Positions 1 to 6,897 are shown, counted from the stretch's first letter. The stretch is 9,407 bases of DNA from CAIMZW01 sp037130455 (GCA_037130455.1 JBAXSZ010000054.1:1-9407); one strand, 5' to 3'. Translations and numbers: made by a program. The notes: a model not told the origin generated them from the letters alone.

Positions 1-54
1 CTTGAAAACCGGCAAGGGAAACCTTCGAGGGTTCAAATCCCTCGCCCTCCGCCA
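1..54 (+). tRNA. tRNA-Ser(UGA), 5' part missing (cut by window edge)
   Basis: The window opens inside the anticodon loop (C-T-TGA-A-A, anticodon TGA at 3-5). The 3' side of the anticodon stem follows (ACCGG, 8-12). A long class II variable arm is next, AAGG/CCTT closing a GAAA loop at 14-25. The T arm is GAGGG/CCCTC around TTCAAAT (27-43), then the 3' acceptor strand (44-50), a G discriminator (51) and an encoded CCA (52-54). The long variable arm, the TGA anticodon and the discriminator G together identify serine. The 5' acceptor strand and D arm lie outside the window, so acceptor pairing cannot be checked. Confidence 0.93.
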
Positions 55-196
55 TAAAACTGTGAACTCGGTGAATGAGATTGAGTCCATGGCAATCATT
101 GAGCATTCTTGCGCTTTTTAAGAAGGACTTTTAGGAACGATCTGCGAAGCAACTAAATACGGTTTATTTAACATGATGTATTCGGGGAAGTGTCTC

Positions 197-202
197 GAGG
201 GG
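197..202 (+). promoter_or_regulatory. Ribosome binding site deciding the start of the GT25-like gene
   Basis: GAGGGG lies five bases before the ATG at 208. An in-frame GTG at 190 would give a protein six residues longer but has no comparable purine-rich site at a suitable distance, so the ATG is preferred. Confidence 0.6.
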
Positions 203-207
203 AAAAA

Positions 208-1098
208 ATGAGTACCGGAGAAACAAAAATCGTTGCCCAAAAAGAACTGATGTATCACGTATCTCACGATAAGGACTCCGTAGACCCCTTTCGCAACTCC
301 TGTTTTGATCGAATTAATGAGTTGATGTCCAATTTCCAGCGCACAATAAGGGCTTCAAGTGTTTTCTTGCGAAATGAAGAGGACATGAAGCGGTACCTAG
401 GGGGTCTTCCCAGGTCGTATTTGAATTTGGGATTAAATTCAAAAATTGGAGAAAACGAAGTAATCATTACTCAAGAGCGAATGGTTGGTGCTTGGGAATT
501 TTGGAGAAATTCGCTAGAAGTCCGATCTAGATCGAGAGCATATTTTGGAAATTTGGAAAAGCAGATAAGGCGTTTTAGCCTTCACATTTCGATTTTCAAT
601 GCCATTGAAGAGTTTCTGCATTCAGATAAAAAATATCTCATTACCTTCGAAGATGATGAGTGGTTAGTTGACGATTTTGAAACCATAATCCAATACGTAA
701 TCGATTCGTTGCCTGAAAATTGGGATATTTTCAATTTTGTTGTTCCTGAAAATGACAAGCATTGGTTCAATGAGCGCTTAAAGATTGAAAGTACGATTTT
801 AAGCGTCAGTTATCAGACATGGTCAGCTGCCTGTGTTATGCATTCGAGGGTCGGAGCACGTAAGGTTTTGTCACGATATCTATTCGAGTACAGTAATTTT
901 GAAGTTGGTGACCCAAACGGAGATATCAACCTTGACAACCTAATTTATAATTACGAATTCTTTCCCCCATTTGATGTTGAAATGCTGTATTATAAGACAA
1001 GTTTTATGCCCGACAGATATCTTCAAAATTACACATTTCAACCCGATCAACCCCCCGTTGTTGATCAAAATGTTGAGGTTGTATCAACATGGCAATAA
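208..1098 (+). CDS. Glycosyltransferase family 25-like protein
   Basis: The protein has 296 residues from the ATG at 208, which follows a GAGGGG ribosome binding site (302 residues if the GTG at 190 is used). Numbered from 208, residues 124-150 resemble the GT25 core. A Ser/His-containing helix (SLHISIFNAIEEFL, 124-137) is followed by a strand ending in the acidic motif EDD (148-150), which in this family binds the nucleotide-sugar metal ion. A further match is WSAACVMHSRVGARKVL (205-221), like the family's segment ending in GARKLL. There is no signal peptide or membrane helix, so it probably acts at the cytoplasmic face. Family knowledge suggests transfer of a sugar to a surface polysaccharide or glycoconjugate; the donor and acceptor cannot be read. 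The N-terminal 80 residues match nothing I recognise. The gene is AT-rich compared with the sdh operon and sits next to a second glycosyltransferase gene, which supports a shared polysaccharide role. It could also be a distant glycosyltransferase family with the same fold. Confidence 0.62.
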   Translation: MSTGETKIVAQKELMYHVSHDKDSVDPFRNSCFDRINELMSNFQRTIRASSVFLRNEEDMKRYLGGLPRSYLNLGLNSKIGENEVIITQERMVGAWEFWRNSLEVRSRSRAYFGNLEKQIRRFSLHISIFNAIEEFLHSDKKYLITFEDDEWLVDDFETIIQYVIDSLPENWDIFNFVVPENDKHWFNERLKIESTILSVSYQTWSAACVMHSRVGARKVLSRYLFEYSNFEVGDPNGDINLDNLIYNYEFFPPFDVEMLYYKTSFMPDRYLQNYTFQPDQPPVVDQNVEVVSTWQ

Positions 1099-1167
1099 AA
1101 ACTAATTTCTTTTTAAAATCGGAATGAATACGCCAATTACATTAATGACCAAGACGAGAAAATGTGC

Positions 1168-1172
1168 GGAGG
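1168..1172 (+). promoter_or_regulatory. Ribosome binding site favouring the 1182 start of the GT4 gene
   Basis: GGAGG lies nine bases before the ATG at 1182. It directly abuts the ATG at 1173 and so cannot serve that codon. It lies inside the coding frame if the GTG at 1164 is used. Confidence 0.5.
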
Positions 1173-1181
1173 ATGCGAAGC

Positions 1182-2117
1182 ATGTATGTGCCAGACGGTC
1201 CATTGGGTGGCTCGGAAATACTACTTGAAGGTTTAATCAAGACAACCAATGTTGATCTAGACAAGTTCAACATAATTTGCTCTATTTGCGACCCGGCACT
1301 TATCGACAAAACTAAGTTAAACATTTTGTGGATGCACGTTCATGTAGATCAAGATTCGGCAGCCGGAATCATTGCTCCTGAATTCATTAACAACATAGAT
1401 GCAATAGTTTTTGTTTCTCACTGGCAATACCTTAATTTTCGAAACGTTTTCCCATTACCACTGGAGAAGTGTTACGTAATCCTAAATGCGATAAATGAAT
1501 TCCCAAAAAGGGAAAGGCGTAAAAATGAAGTTGTGAAATTGATTTACACCTCCACCCCATGGCGAGGTCTAGATGTTTTATTGGATTCGTTTGAACTTTT
1601 AGATAGAGACGATACTGAACTTTATATTTATTCTTCCACTGCCATTTACGGCAAGGCTTTTTATGAAAGCAACGATCATCAATATGACCATCTTTACGAA
1701 AGAGCTCGAAATATGAAGGGGGTTAAGTACAGCGGATTTGTACCGAATCAAGTGATACGACAAGAACTAATGAGTTCCGATATTTTTGCCTACCCTTCAA
1801 ATTGGGCTGAAACTTTTTGTTTAGCTATGGTTGAAGCCGCCGCTGCAGGCTGCAGGCTTGTGTTAACTGACTGGGGAGCTTTGCCGGAAATTGCCGGTGC
1901 TTTTGCCGCTTTCACCCCGATGCAATACGACACCACTAAACTCGCCCAGGAGTACTCAAAAGTCTTAAATCAGTCAATTGATGAAATATGGAGCGACGAA
2001 ACTCAAGACCTACTCGATGAGCAAACGACCTACTTCAATAAGTATTTCACTTGGAATTATCGGCGGGCTCAATGGCAAATGTTATTTTCAAACCTGTTGA
2101 GCAAATCCAGCAGTTGA
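1182..2117 (+). CDS. Glycosyltransferase family 4 (GT-B fold), short N-terminal domain
   Basis: The protein has 311 residues from the ATG at 1182 (317 from the GTG at 1164, 314 from the ATG at 1173). Numbered from 1182, the N-terminal Rossmann domain opens with the donor/acceptor loop GPLGGSE (6-12). It continues through ILWMHVHVDQD (48-58) and VFVSHWQ (76-82) to the linker VILNAI (99-104). The C-terminal domain carries the retaining-GT4 signature: RGLDVLLDSF (128-137), then E210-x7-E218 within AETFCLAMVEA, then TDWGALPEIAG. This predicts nucleotide-sugar-dependent transfer to a lipid-linked or surface glycan in the cytoplasm. The N-terminal domain is about 105 residues, shorter than usual for GT4. 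An in-frame TGA at 1146-1148 rules out a longer start. The 1173 start would preserve a fuller first beta strand (MRSMYVPDG), whereas 1182 has the better ribosome site, so the start is uncertain. It lies 83 bases after the GT25-like gene and is probably co-transcribed with it. Confidence 0.82.
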   Translation: MYVPDGPLGGSEILLEGLIKTTNVDLDKFNIICSICDPALIDKTKLNILWMHVHVDQDSAAGIIAPEFINNIDAIVFVSHWQYLNFRNVFPLPLEKCYVILNAINEFPKRERRKNEVVKLIYTSTPWRGLDVLLDSFELLDRDDTELYIYSSTAIYGKAFYESNDHQYDHLYERARNMKGVKYSGFVPNQVIRQELMSSDIFAYPSNWAETFCLAMVEAAAAGCRLVLTDWGALPEIAGAFAAFTPMQYDTTKLAQEYSKVLNQSIDEIWSDETQDLLDEQTTYFNKYFTWNYRRAQWQMLFSNLLSKSSS

Positions 2118-2159
2118 AAGACTGGTAGACCCCACAAAATTACGAGAACAAGTCTTTCA
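2115..2159. repeat. Inverted repeat at the end of the glycosyltransferase pair
   Basis: TGAAAGACT (2115-2123, containing the stop codon) is matched perfectly by AGTCTTTCA (2151-2159) across a 27-base interval. It could form a stem-loop at the transcript end. The loop is long and no T-run follows, so it is not a standard intrinsic terminator. The remainder of the gap to 2348 contains no convincing gene or promoter that I can see. Confidence 0.35.
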
Positions 2160-2348
2160 GGCTATCAATTTCTACGGCGAAACTACAGGATTGTGGTTGA
2201 TTTCACGGAGTTACTAAGCACTACCCACTAGCGCAAGGGTCAACAAACTACGACACTTCTCCTATCTGCGTCCAGACCGCTTTGAACTGTCAAGATTTAC
2301 TTCATCCGACTAGCGGTGTGTTTGGAATTAGGGTAAGAGGAGAGATAA

Positions 2349-3152
2349 GTGGCGACAGGAGTTTTTTCGAGCGGGCGAGCCAAAATCGCCGAACGGACGT
2401 TACGAACGGATCGTTGGTGGCTGCAGCCGGCGCTAACGGTTTTTGTTCTTCTTTCCTTCATTGTTTATGCCACATTTCGGGCCTTTGAAAATGCCCATTA
2501 TTTTGCGGAGCCTTTGATTTCGCCGTTCTACTCGCCATGCCTTTCGGATGCTTGCGTTAAAGGTTCTTCGCTCTTAGGCCGACCTTTCGGAATCTTCCAT
2601 GTCTTCGGTGCCACTTTTTCACCATCTTTATTCATTTTAATTTTCCCATTGGGCTTTCGAATGACTTGCTACTACTACCGAAAGGCTTATTACCGCGCCT
2701 TCTGGATGTCACCACCAGCATGTGCTGTAGCTGAACCTCATGCCAAATACACCGGCGAAACTCGTTCGCCATTGATTTTGCAAAATGCTCACCGATGGTT
2801 CTTTTATGCCGGCTTAGTTTTCAATGTGATCTTGTCGGTTGATGCCATTCTTGCTTTTAGAAATCCTGATAAACAATGGGGCCATATGAGCATCGGCACT
2901 TTAGTGCTTCTGGCTAACGCAACTTTCCTTTGGTTGTATTCCGCCTCATGTCATACCTGCCGCCATACAATCGGTGGTCGGTTGCGAAACTTTTCCAAGC
3001 ATCCGGTCCGTTACAAGTTATGGACTTATGTTTCGATCTTGAATCACAAGCATCAGAACTTCGCTTGGGTTTCACTTTTTGGCGTTGCACTATGCGATCT
3101 TTACGTGCGCCAAGTTTCTGCTGGGTCCATTACCAACCTCTACTTCTTCTAA
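2349..3152 (+). CDS. sdhC: Succinate dehydrogenase membrane subunit, Sdh1/type F-like SdhC
   Basis: The protein has 267 residues from a GTG start preceded by AGAGGAGAG at 2336-2344. It anchors SdhA and SdhB in the membrane and passes electrons to quinone. Five hydrophobic segments are visible at about residues 27-46, 84-105, 149-170, 180-200 and 236-256. No separate SdhD follows, matching the single-anchor architecture of mycobacterial Sdh1. Cys and His residues cluster at the helix ends: C107, C125, H148 and especially C201-H202-x-C204-x-H206. In Mycobacterium smegmatis Sdh1 the membrane subunit holds a Rieske-type [2Fe-2S] cluster with Cys/His ligands. The cluster here is a good candidate for the same, though I cannot assign the exact ligands without alignment. 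The gene leads the operon, with nine bases between its stop codon and the sdhA start. It could be described as a fumarate reductase anchor, but an aerobic direction is more likely given the company. Confidence 0.85.
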   Translation: MATGVFSSGRAKIAERTLRTDRWWLQPALTVFVLLSFIVYATFRAFENAHYFAEPLISPFYSPCLSDACVKGSSLLGRPFGIFHVFGATFSPSLFILIFPLGFRMTCYYYRKAYYRAFWMSPPACAVAEPHAKYTGETRSPLILQNAHRWFFYAGLVFNVILSVDAILAFRNPDKQWGHMSIGTLVLLANATFLWLYSASCHTCRHTIGGRLRNFSKHPVRYKLWTYVSILNHKHQNFAWVSLFGVALCDLYVRQVSAGSITNLYFF

Positions 3153-3161
3153 GGCAGAACA

Positions 3162-5048
3162 ATGAGTAATTCACTAGAACGTTATAAGTACGACATTGTG
3201 GTTATTGGTGCTGGCGGAGCAGGGCTACGCGCTGCTGTTGAAGCGCGCGAAGCTGGACTAAGAGTTGCGATCATTTGCAAATCGCTATTTGGTAAAGCGC
3301 ATACGGTTATGGCTGAAGGCGGTGTTGCTGCCTCTATGGGTAACGTCAATGACAGTGATAACTGGATGGTGCACTTTAGAGACACGATGCGAGGTGGAAA
3401 ATTCCTCAATCACTACCGAATGGCGGAGTTGCACGCAAAAGAAGCTCCTGAGCGCGTTTGGGAGTTAGAAATGTGGGGTGCGCTCTTTGACCGCACCAAA
3501 GAAGGAAAAATTTCGCAGCGAAACTTCGGCGGTCACGAATACCCTCGACTAGCACACGTAGGTGACCGAACTGGTCTGGAACTCATTCGCACTATGCAAC
3601 AACGTATCGTTGCCCTCCAACAAAAAGATGCTCGCGATCATGGAGATGCCGAAAGTTTCATCAAAGTTTTTGCAGAACTCACTGTCACCGATATTTTGAA
3701 GGATAACGGCAAGGTTTCTGGAGCCTACGGATATTGGCGCGAAAGTGGTAGGGAAGTTCTCTTTGAAGCACCAGCCGTAATTCTTGCAACTGGTGGTGTT
3801 GGCAAGACATTTAAGATCACTTCCAATTCTTGGGAAGGGACTGGCGATGGCCACGCACTTGCCTTGAAAGCCGGTGGGAATTTAGTGGATATGGAATTTT
3901 TGCAATTCCACCCAACTGGAATGGTCTGGCCTCCTTCAGTTCGCGGATTGTTGGTTACTGAATCGGTTCGTGGTGATGGTGGAGTACTTACCAACACTGA
4001 TGGCATTCGCTTCATGTTTAATTACATTCCGGATGTATTTAAAGATAAGTATGCAGATAATGAAGCAGAGGCTGATCGTTGGTATACCGACCAAGCCAAT
4101 AATCGTCGCCCACCAGAATTGCTTCCTAGGGATGAAGTTGCTCGCGCCATTAACTCTGAAGTTAAAGCCGGCCGTGGTACCGAGCACGGTGGCGTATTTC
4201 TAGACGTTTCTAAACGACTACCGGCAGATGTGATTAAGAAGAAGTTGCCATCTATGTGGCACCAATTTTATGAATTAGCTGGAGTAGACATTACGAAGGA
4301 AGCCATGGAGGTGGGTCCAACCTGCCATTACGTCATGGGTGGAGTTGAAGTAGATCCTGATTCTGCTGCAGCTGTAGGCGTTCCTGGTTTATTTGCCGCT
4401 GGTGAAGTCGCAGGCGGAATGCACGGTTCTAATCGCTTGGGTGGAAATTCACTTTCCGATCTTCTGGTGTTCGGCCGACGAGCCGGAATTGGCGCGGTTG
4501 AATATGTGAAAGGTGGCGCCGCTAACCCGGTTTCGGAAAATTCAATTCTCACTGCTCAAGAAAAAATTGAGAAACCGTTTAAGCAAGAGGGTGGCGAAAA
4601 TCCATACGCCCTGCACCAAGAACTTCAAGAAGTTGCCCACAACTTAATCGGTATCATCCGAACAAAATCCGAAATTGAAGAAGCGATTGCAAAAATTGCC
4701 CAAATTCGACAGCGGGCCGCCAATGTCACTGTCGGAGGAGAGCGACTTTTCAATCCAGGTTTCCATTTGATCTTCGATTTGGACAACATGTTGTTGGTTG
4801 CCGAAAGCACTGCGAAATCTGCGCTCCTTCGCGAAGAATCTCGTGGAGGTCATACCCGTGACGATTTCCCAGGAATGAATGCCACGTGGCGCCAGGTAAA
4901 CCACATCAGTAGTTTTGATGGCAACCAAGTAAATGTCAGACAACAAAGTTTGCCTAACATGCCAAAAGAACTCTTCGACTTATTCGATATTCACGAATTA
5001 GAGAAGTACATGACATCCGAAGAAATTGCGAAAGGTGGTTCCAACTAA
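3162..5048 (+). CDS. sdhA: Succinate dehydrogenase flavoprotein subunit SdhA
   Basis: The protein has 628 residues, close to the length of actinobacterial Sdh1 SdhA. It oxidises succinate to fumarate and passes two electrons to SdhB on the cytoplasmic side of complex II. The dinucleotide fold is at 11-21 (DIVVIGAGGAG). H47 in KAHTVMAEGG is the expected covalent FAD attachment site. Substrate and catalytic residues are present: H250 in HPTGM, the R270 loop (SVRGDGG), R323 in LPRDEVARAI (the expected proton-transfer arginine), H389 in TCHYVMGG, and R425 in HGSNRLGGNSLSD. The last of these also contacts FAD. The C-terminal helical domain (about 460-628) is complete. AAGG upstream of the ATG serves as ribosome site, and the stop overlaps the sdhB start by one base (TAATG), so translation is probably coupled. 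All key residues are intact. Sequence alone cannot separate succinate oxidation from fumarate reduction. Confidence 0.97.
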   Translation: MSNSLERYKYDIVVIGAGGAGLRAAVEAREAGLRVAIICKSLFGKAHTVMAEGGVAASMGNVNDSDNWMVHFRDTMRGGKFLNHYRMAELHAKEAPERVWELEMWGALFDRTKEGKISQRNFGGHEYPRLAHVGDRTGLELIRTMQQRIVALQQKDARDHGDAESFIKVFAELTVTDILKDNGKVSGAYGYWRESGREVLFEAPAVILATGGVGKTFKITSNSWEGTGDGHALALKAGGNLVDMEFLQFHPTGMVWPPSVRGLLVTESVRGDGGVLTNTDGIRFMFNYIPDVFKDKYADNEAEADRWYTDQANNRRPPELLPRDEVARAINSEVKAGRGTEHGGVFLDVSKRLPADVIKKKLPSMWHQFYELAGVDITKEAMEVGPTCHYVMGGVEVDPDSAAAVGVPGLFAAGEVAGGMHGSNRLGGNSLSDLLVFGRRAGIGAVEYVKGGAANPVSENSILTAQEKIEKPFKQEGGENPYALHQELQEVAHNLIGIIRTKSEIEEAIAKIAQIRQRAANVTVGGERLFNPGFHLIFDLDNMLLVAESTAKSALLREESRGGHTRDDFPGMNATWRQVNHISSFDGNQVNVRQQSLPNMPKELFDLFDIHELEKYMTSEEIAKGGSN

Positions 5049-5809
5049 TGGCTCGTAAATTAAAGTTGCGAATTTGGCGAGGTAACTCCACCGACGGCGG
5101 TTTACAAGATGTTGTGGTTGATGCCAATGAAGGTGAAGTAGTGCTGGACGTCATTCACCGAGTCCAAGCCGATCAAATGAATGACTTGGCAGTTCGTTGG
5201 AACTGTAAGGCCGGTAAGTGCGGCTCTTGTTCCATGGAGATCAACGGAAAGCCACGTCTTGCTTGTATGACCCGGGTCGCCAGTTTTGAAGAAGATGAAA
5301 CAATTACTTTGACGCCGCTTCGGGCATTTCCTGTGATTAAGGACTTAGTAACTGATGTCTCGTTTAACTACAAAAAAGCGATGGAAATTCCGGCTTACGA
5401 AGCACCGCCAGAATTGAAAGCTGGCGAAGCCCGTATGGCACAGGTTGATGTTGAGCGAAGCCAAGAATTTCGAAAATGTATTGAATGTTTCCTCTGCCAA
5501 GATACCTGCCACGTTATTCGTGATCACGAAGAAAATAAGAAATCCTTCGCTGGTCCGCGCTTTTTCATTCGGATTGCCGAACTAGATATGCACCCGCTGG
5601 ATATGTTGCGAAATCGTAAGCAGAAAGCGCAAGAAGAGCACGGCCTTGGAATGTGCAACATTACAAAATGCTGTACCGAGGTCTGCCCGGAGCACATCCG
5701 AATCACCGACAACGCGATCATTCCTATGAAAGAGCGAGTTGTGGACGTTAAATACGATCCAGCTCGCTGGTTAGGCTCCAAAATCAGGAAGCGTGACGGT
5801 ATCCTTTAA
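5048..5809 (+). CDS. sdhB: Succinate dehydrogenase iron-sulfur subunit SdhB
   Basis: The protein has 253 residues and carries electrons from FAD in SdhA to the membrane subunit. The N-terminal plant-ferredoxin-like domain binds [2Fe-2S] through C53, C58, C61 and C73 (NCKAGKCGSC...LAC). The C-terminal ferredoxin domain holds the other two centres. C144, C147, C150 and C213 are the expected [4Fe-4S] ligands. C154, C203 and C209 are the expected [3Fe-4S] ligands, with spacings matching the E. coli SdhB pattern. C208 is an extra cysteine next to a ligand. The protein is basic at the C terminus (about 240-249), as is common where it meets the membrane. The ATG overlaps the last base of the sdhA stop. 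Confidence 0.96.
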   Translation: MARKLKLRIWRGNSTDGGLQDVVVDANEGEVVLDVIHRVQADQMNDLAVRWNCKAGKCGSCSMEINGKPRLACMTRVASFEEDETITLTPLRAFPVIKDLVTDVSFNYKKAMEIPAYEAPPELKAGEARMAQVDVERSQEFRKCIECFLCQDTCHVIRDHEENKKSFAGPRFFIRIAELDMHPLDMLRNRKQKAQEEHGLGMCNITKCCTEVCPEHIRITDNAIIPMKERVVDVKYDPARWLGSKIRKRDGIL

Positions 5810-5812
5810 GGC

Positions 5813-6166
5813 ATGAAATTACTTACCAGGTGGGGAATTCTTGCTCTAGCTGTATGGGTTGCGACTGCCTTGGTTCCAGGCATTACCGTGAATGGCGGCG
5901 CTTGGAAATTCCTCTGGGTTGCCTTGCTCTTTGGATTAATTAATAGCGTTTTAGGATCCATTTTGAAAGTCCTTGCGCTCCCGGCAGTTCTTTTAACTCT
6001 GGGGCTCTTCGCCTTCGTTATCAATGCCGCCATGTTGATGCTGACAGCGCGGTGGAGCAGCGCCTTAGATGTAAAGAATTTCTGGTCAGCGCTACTTGCC
6101 TCGCTTGTTATTAGTTTGGTCTCATCAGTTCTCAACAAAACCCTGGTCAAGCCACGATACAAGTAA
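5813..6166 (+). CDS. Phage holin family (PF04020-like) small membrane protein
   Basis: The protein has 117 residues and is almost entirely hydrophobic, with four membrane segments at about 6-24, 33-53, 55-77 and 88-108. The pattern VPGITV followed by LFGLINSVLGSILK and LALPAVLLTLGLFAFVINAAML is the recognisable signature of the PF04020 holin-4-2 family. Members are common in ordinary bacterial chromosomes and their function is not established; the name does not imply a prophage here. The start lies three bases after the sdhB stop, so it probably belongs to the sdh transcript. The stop is three bases before the ATG at 6170 that probably once started crcB1. I see no phage genes nearby. Confidence 0.85.
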   Translation: MKLLTRWGILALAVWVATALVPGITVNGGAWKFLWVALLFGLINSVLGSILKVLALPAVLLTLGLFAFVINAAMLMLTARWSSALDVKNFWSALLASLVISLVSSVLNKTLVKPRYK

Positions 6167-6207
6167 GAAATGTCGGCGTAGTTGCCCTTGGCGGGGTAAT
6201 TGGTTCC

Positions 6208-6540
6208 TTGCTGAGATGGGGACTATCAGTGGCGATTCCCGACCATGGCTTTCCGTGGGCGACTTTGTTGGTGAATTACCTAGGTTCCATCTTGTTGGCC
6301 TATCTATTGATTTACTCGACTAACCATCCAAGCCCTAGATGGTGGTGGCGACCGGCTCTAGGTTCTGGCTTCTGTGGCGGGTTCACAACTTATTCAGCCT
6401 TTGCAGTGAAGATCGATGATTATCTAAAGGCGAGTAATTATTCAGCAGCGCTTATTTACGCTTTCGCATCCATCGCTGGTTCTTACTTACTGATCTTTCT
6501 TACTTCTACATTTCTCAACAACCGAATGAGCACAAGGTGA
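6208..6540 (+). CDS. crcB: CrcB/Fluc fluoride channel subunit 1, with defective or unusual 5' end
   Basis: The frame from the TTG at 6208 encodes 110 residues of a four-helix Fluc subunit. The channel works as a dimer and exports fluoride across the cytoplasmic membrane. Numbered from this TTG, the pore asparagine is N23 in LLVNYLGS, and the third-helix break is GFCGGFTTYSAF (54-65). The usual Phe-box residues are Y62 and F65, so the first is Tyr, not Phe. The family's N-terminal motif lies upstream in the same frame, before any start codon: the sequence ALGGVIGSLLRW runs across 6208. No ATG, GTG or TTG occurs in that frame between the stop at 6112 and 6208. An ATG at 6170 is one frame off and stops after three codons, so the natural start is probably 6170 with one base lost near 6178. 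The stop overlaps the crcB2 start (GTGA). Confidence 0.8.
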   Translation: MLRWGLSVAIPDHGFPWATLLVNYLGSILLAYLLIYSTNHPSPRWWWRPALGSGFCGGFTTYSAFAVKIDDYLKASNYSAALIYAFASIAGSYLLIFLTSTFLNNRMSTR

Positions 6541-6875
6541 GAGGTCTATACATCGCCCTGGGTGCCGGCATTGGTGCACCATCAAGATACATATTAGATT
6601 CATATGTAAAAAGGATTCATTCATCTTTGATTCCAGTCGAAACTTTACTCATTAATGTTTTGGGTTCCTTCGTGCTTGGAGTTGTTATAACCTCGCATGA
6701 AAATATCTCGCTGATATTTGGAACCGGGTTTGCTGGTGCTTTTACAACCTGGTCTACCTTTGCCATAGAAGCTCATAACCTCTTTGATAAGAAGCATTAC
6801 AAAATGGCGTGGCTCTATTTAGCCTTGACACTCGTTCTAGGAATTAGTGCGGCGGCCATAGGAGCAGCTATTTAA
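6537..6875 (+). CDS. crcB: CrcB/Fluc fluoride channel subunit 2
   Basis: The protein has 112 residues from a GTG that overlaps the stop of crcB1 by four bases, so translation is coupled. It contains the N-terminal glycine-rich motif and arginine (ALGAGIGAPSRY, 7-18), the pore asparagine N40 in LLINVLGS, and the helix-break motif GFAGAFTTWSTFAIE (64-78). The Phe-box positions are W72 and F75. Four membrane helices fit the family. Tandem, diverged crcB pairs in Gram-positive bacteria are known to form heterodimeric Fluc channels, and this arrangement suggests the same: export of fluoride down its gradient to protect enzymes such as enolase. I see no crcB-type fluoride riboswitch upstream; the pair is preceded directly by the holin-like gene. 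Confidence 0.92.
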   Translation: MRGLYIALGAGIGAPSRYILDSYVKRIHSSLIPVETLLINVLGSFVLGVVITSHENISLIFGTGFAGAFTTWSTFAIEAHNLFDKKHYKMAWLYLALTLVLGISAAAIGAAI

Positions 6876-6897
6876 AAAAGTTCGAGTTAACCTCGAA
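6874..6897 (-). terminator. Intrinsic terminator of pepP
   Basis: Read on the - strand, TTCGAG (6897-6892), a five-base loop and CTCGAA (6886-6881) form a six-base-pair hairpin followed by C and six T (6879-6874). The loop contains the pepP stop codon. The T-run is on the - strand side only, so it serves pepP, not crcB2. The stem is short, so strength may be modest. Confidence 0.6.

Noticed and set aside
55..196. Intrinsic terminator for tRNA-Ser near the T-run at 115-119
   Set aside because: The only stem before the T-run is about three base pairs (GCA/TGC), too weak to call. No convincing promoter for the glycosyltransferase genes was found here either.
3549..4552. Long antisense open frames opposite sdhA
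   Set aside because: They lie wholly inside sdhA, which has all catalytic motifs, and show no recognisable domain or ribosome site.
5813..6166. Prophage remnant suggested by the holin-like gene
   Set aside because: PF04020 proteins are ordinary chromosomal membrane proteins; there are no phage structural, lysis or integrase genes, and the gene is embedded in a housekeeping operon.
5809..6208. Fluoride riboswitch ahead of the crcB pair
   Set aside because: No recognisable crcB-motif pseudoknot; the upstream sequence is the coding region of the holin-like gene, leaving almost no leader.
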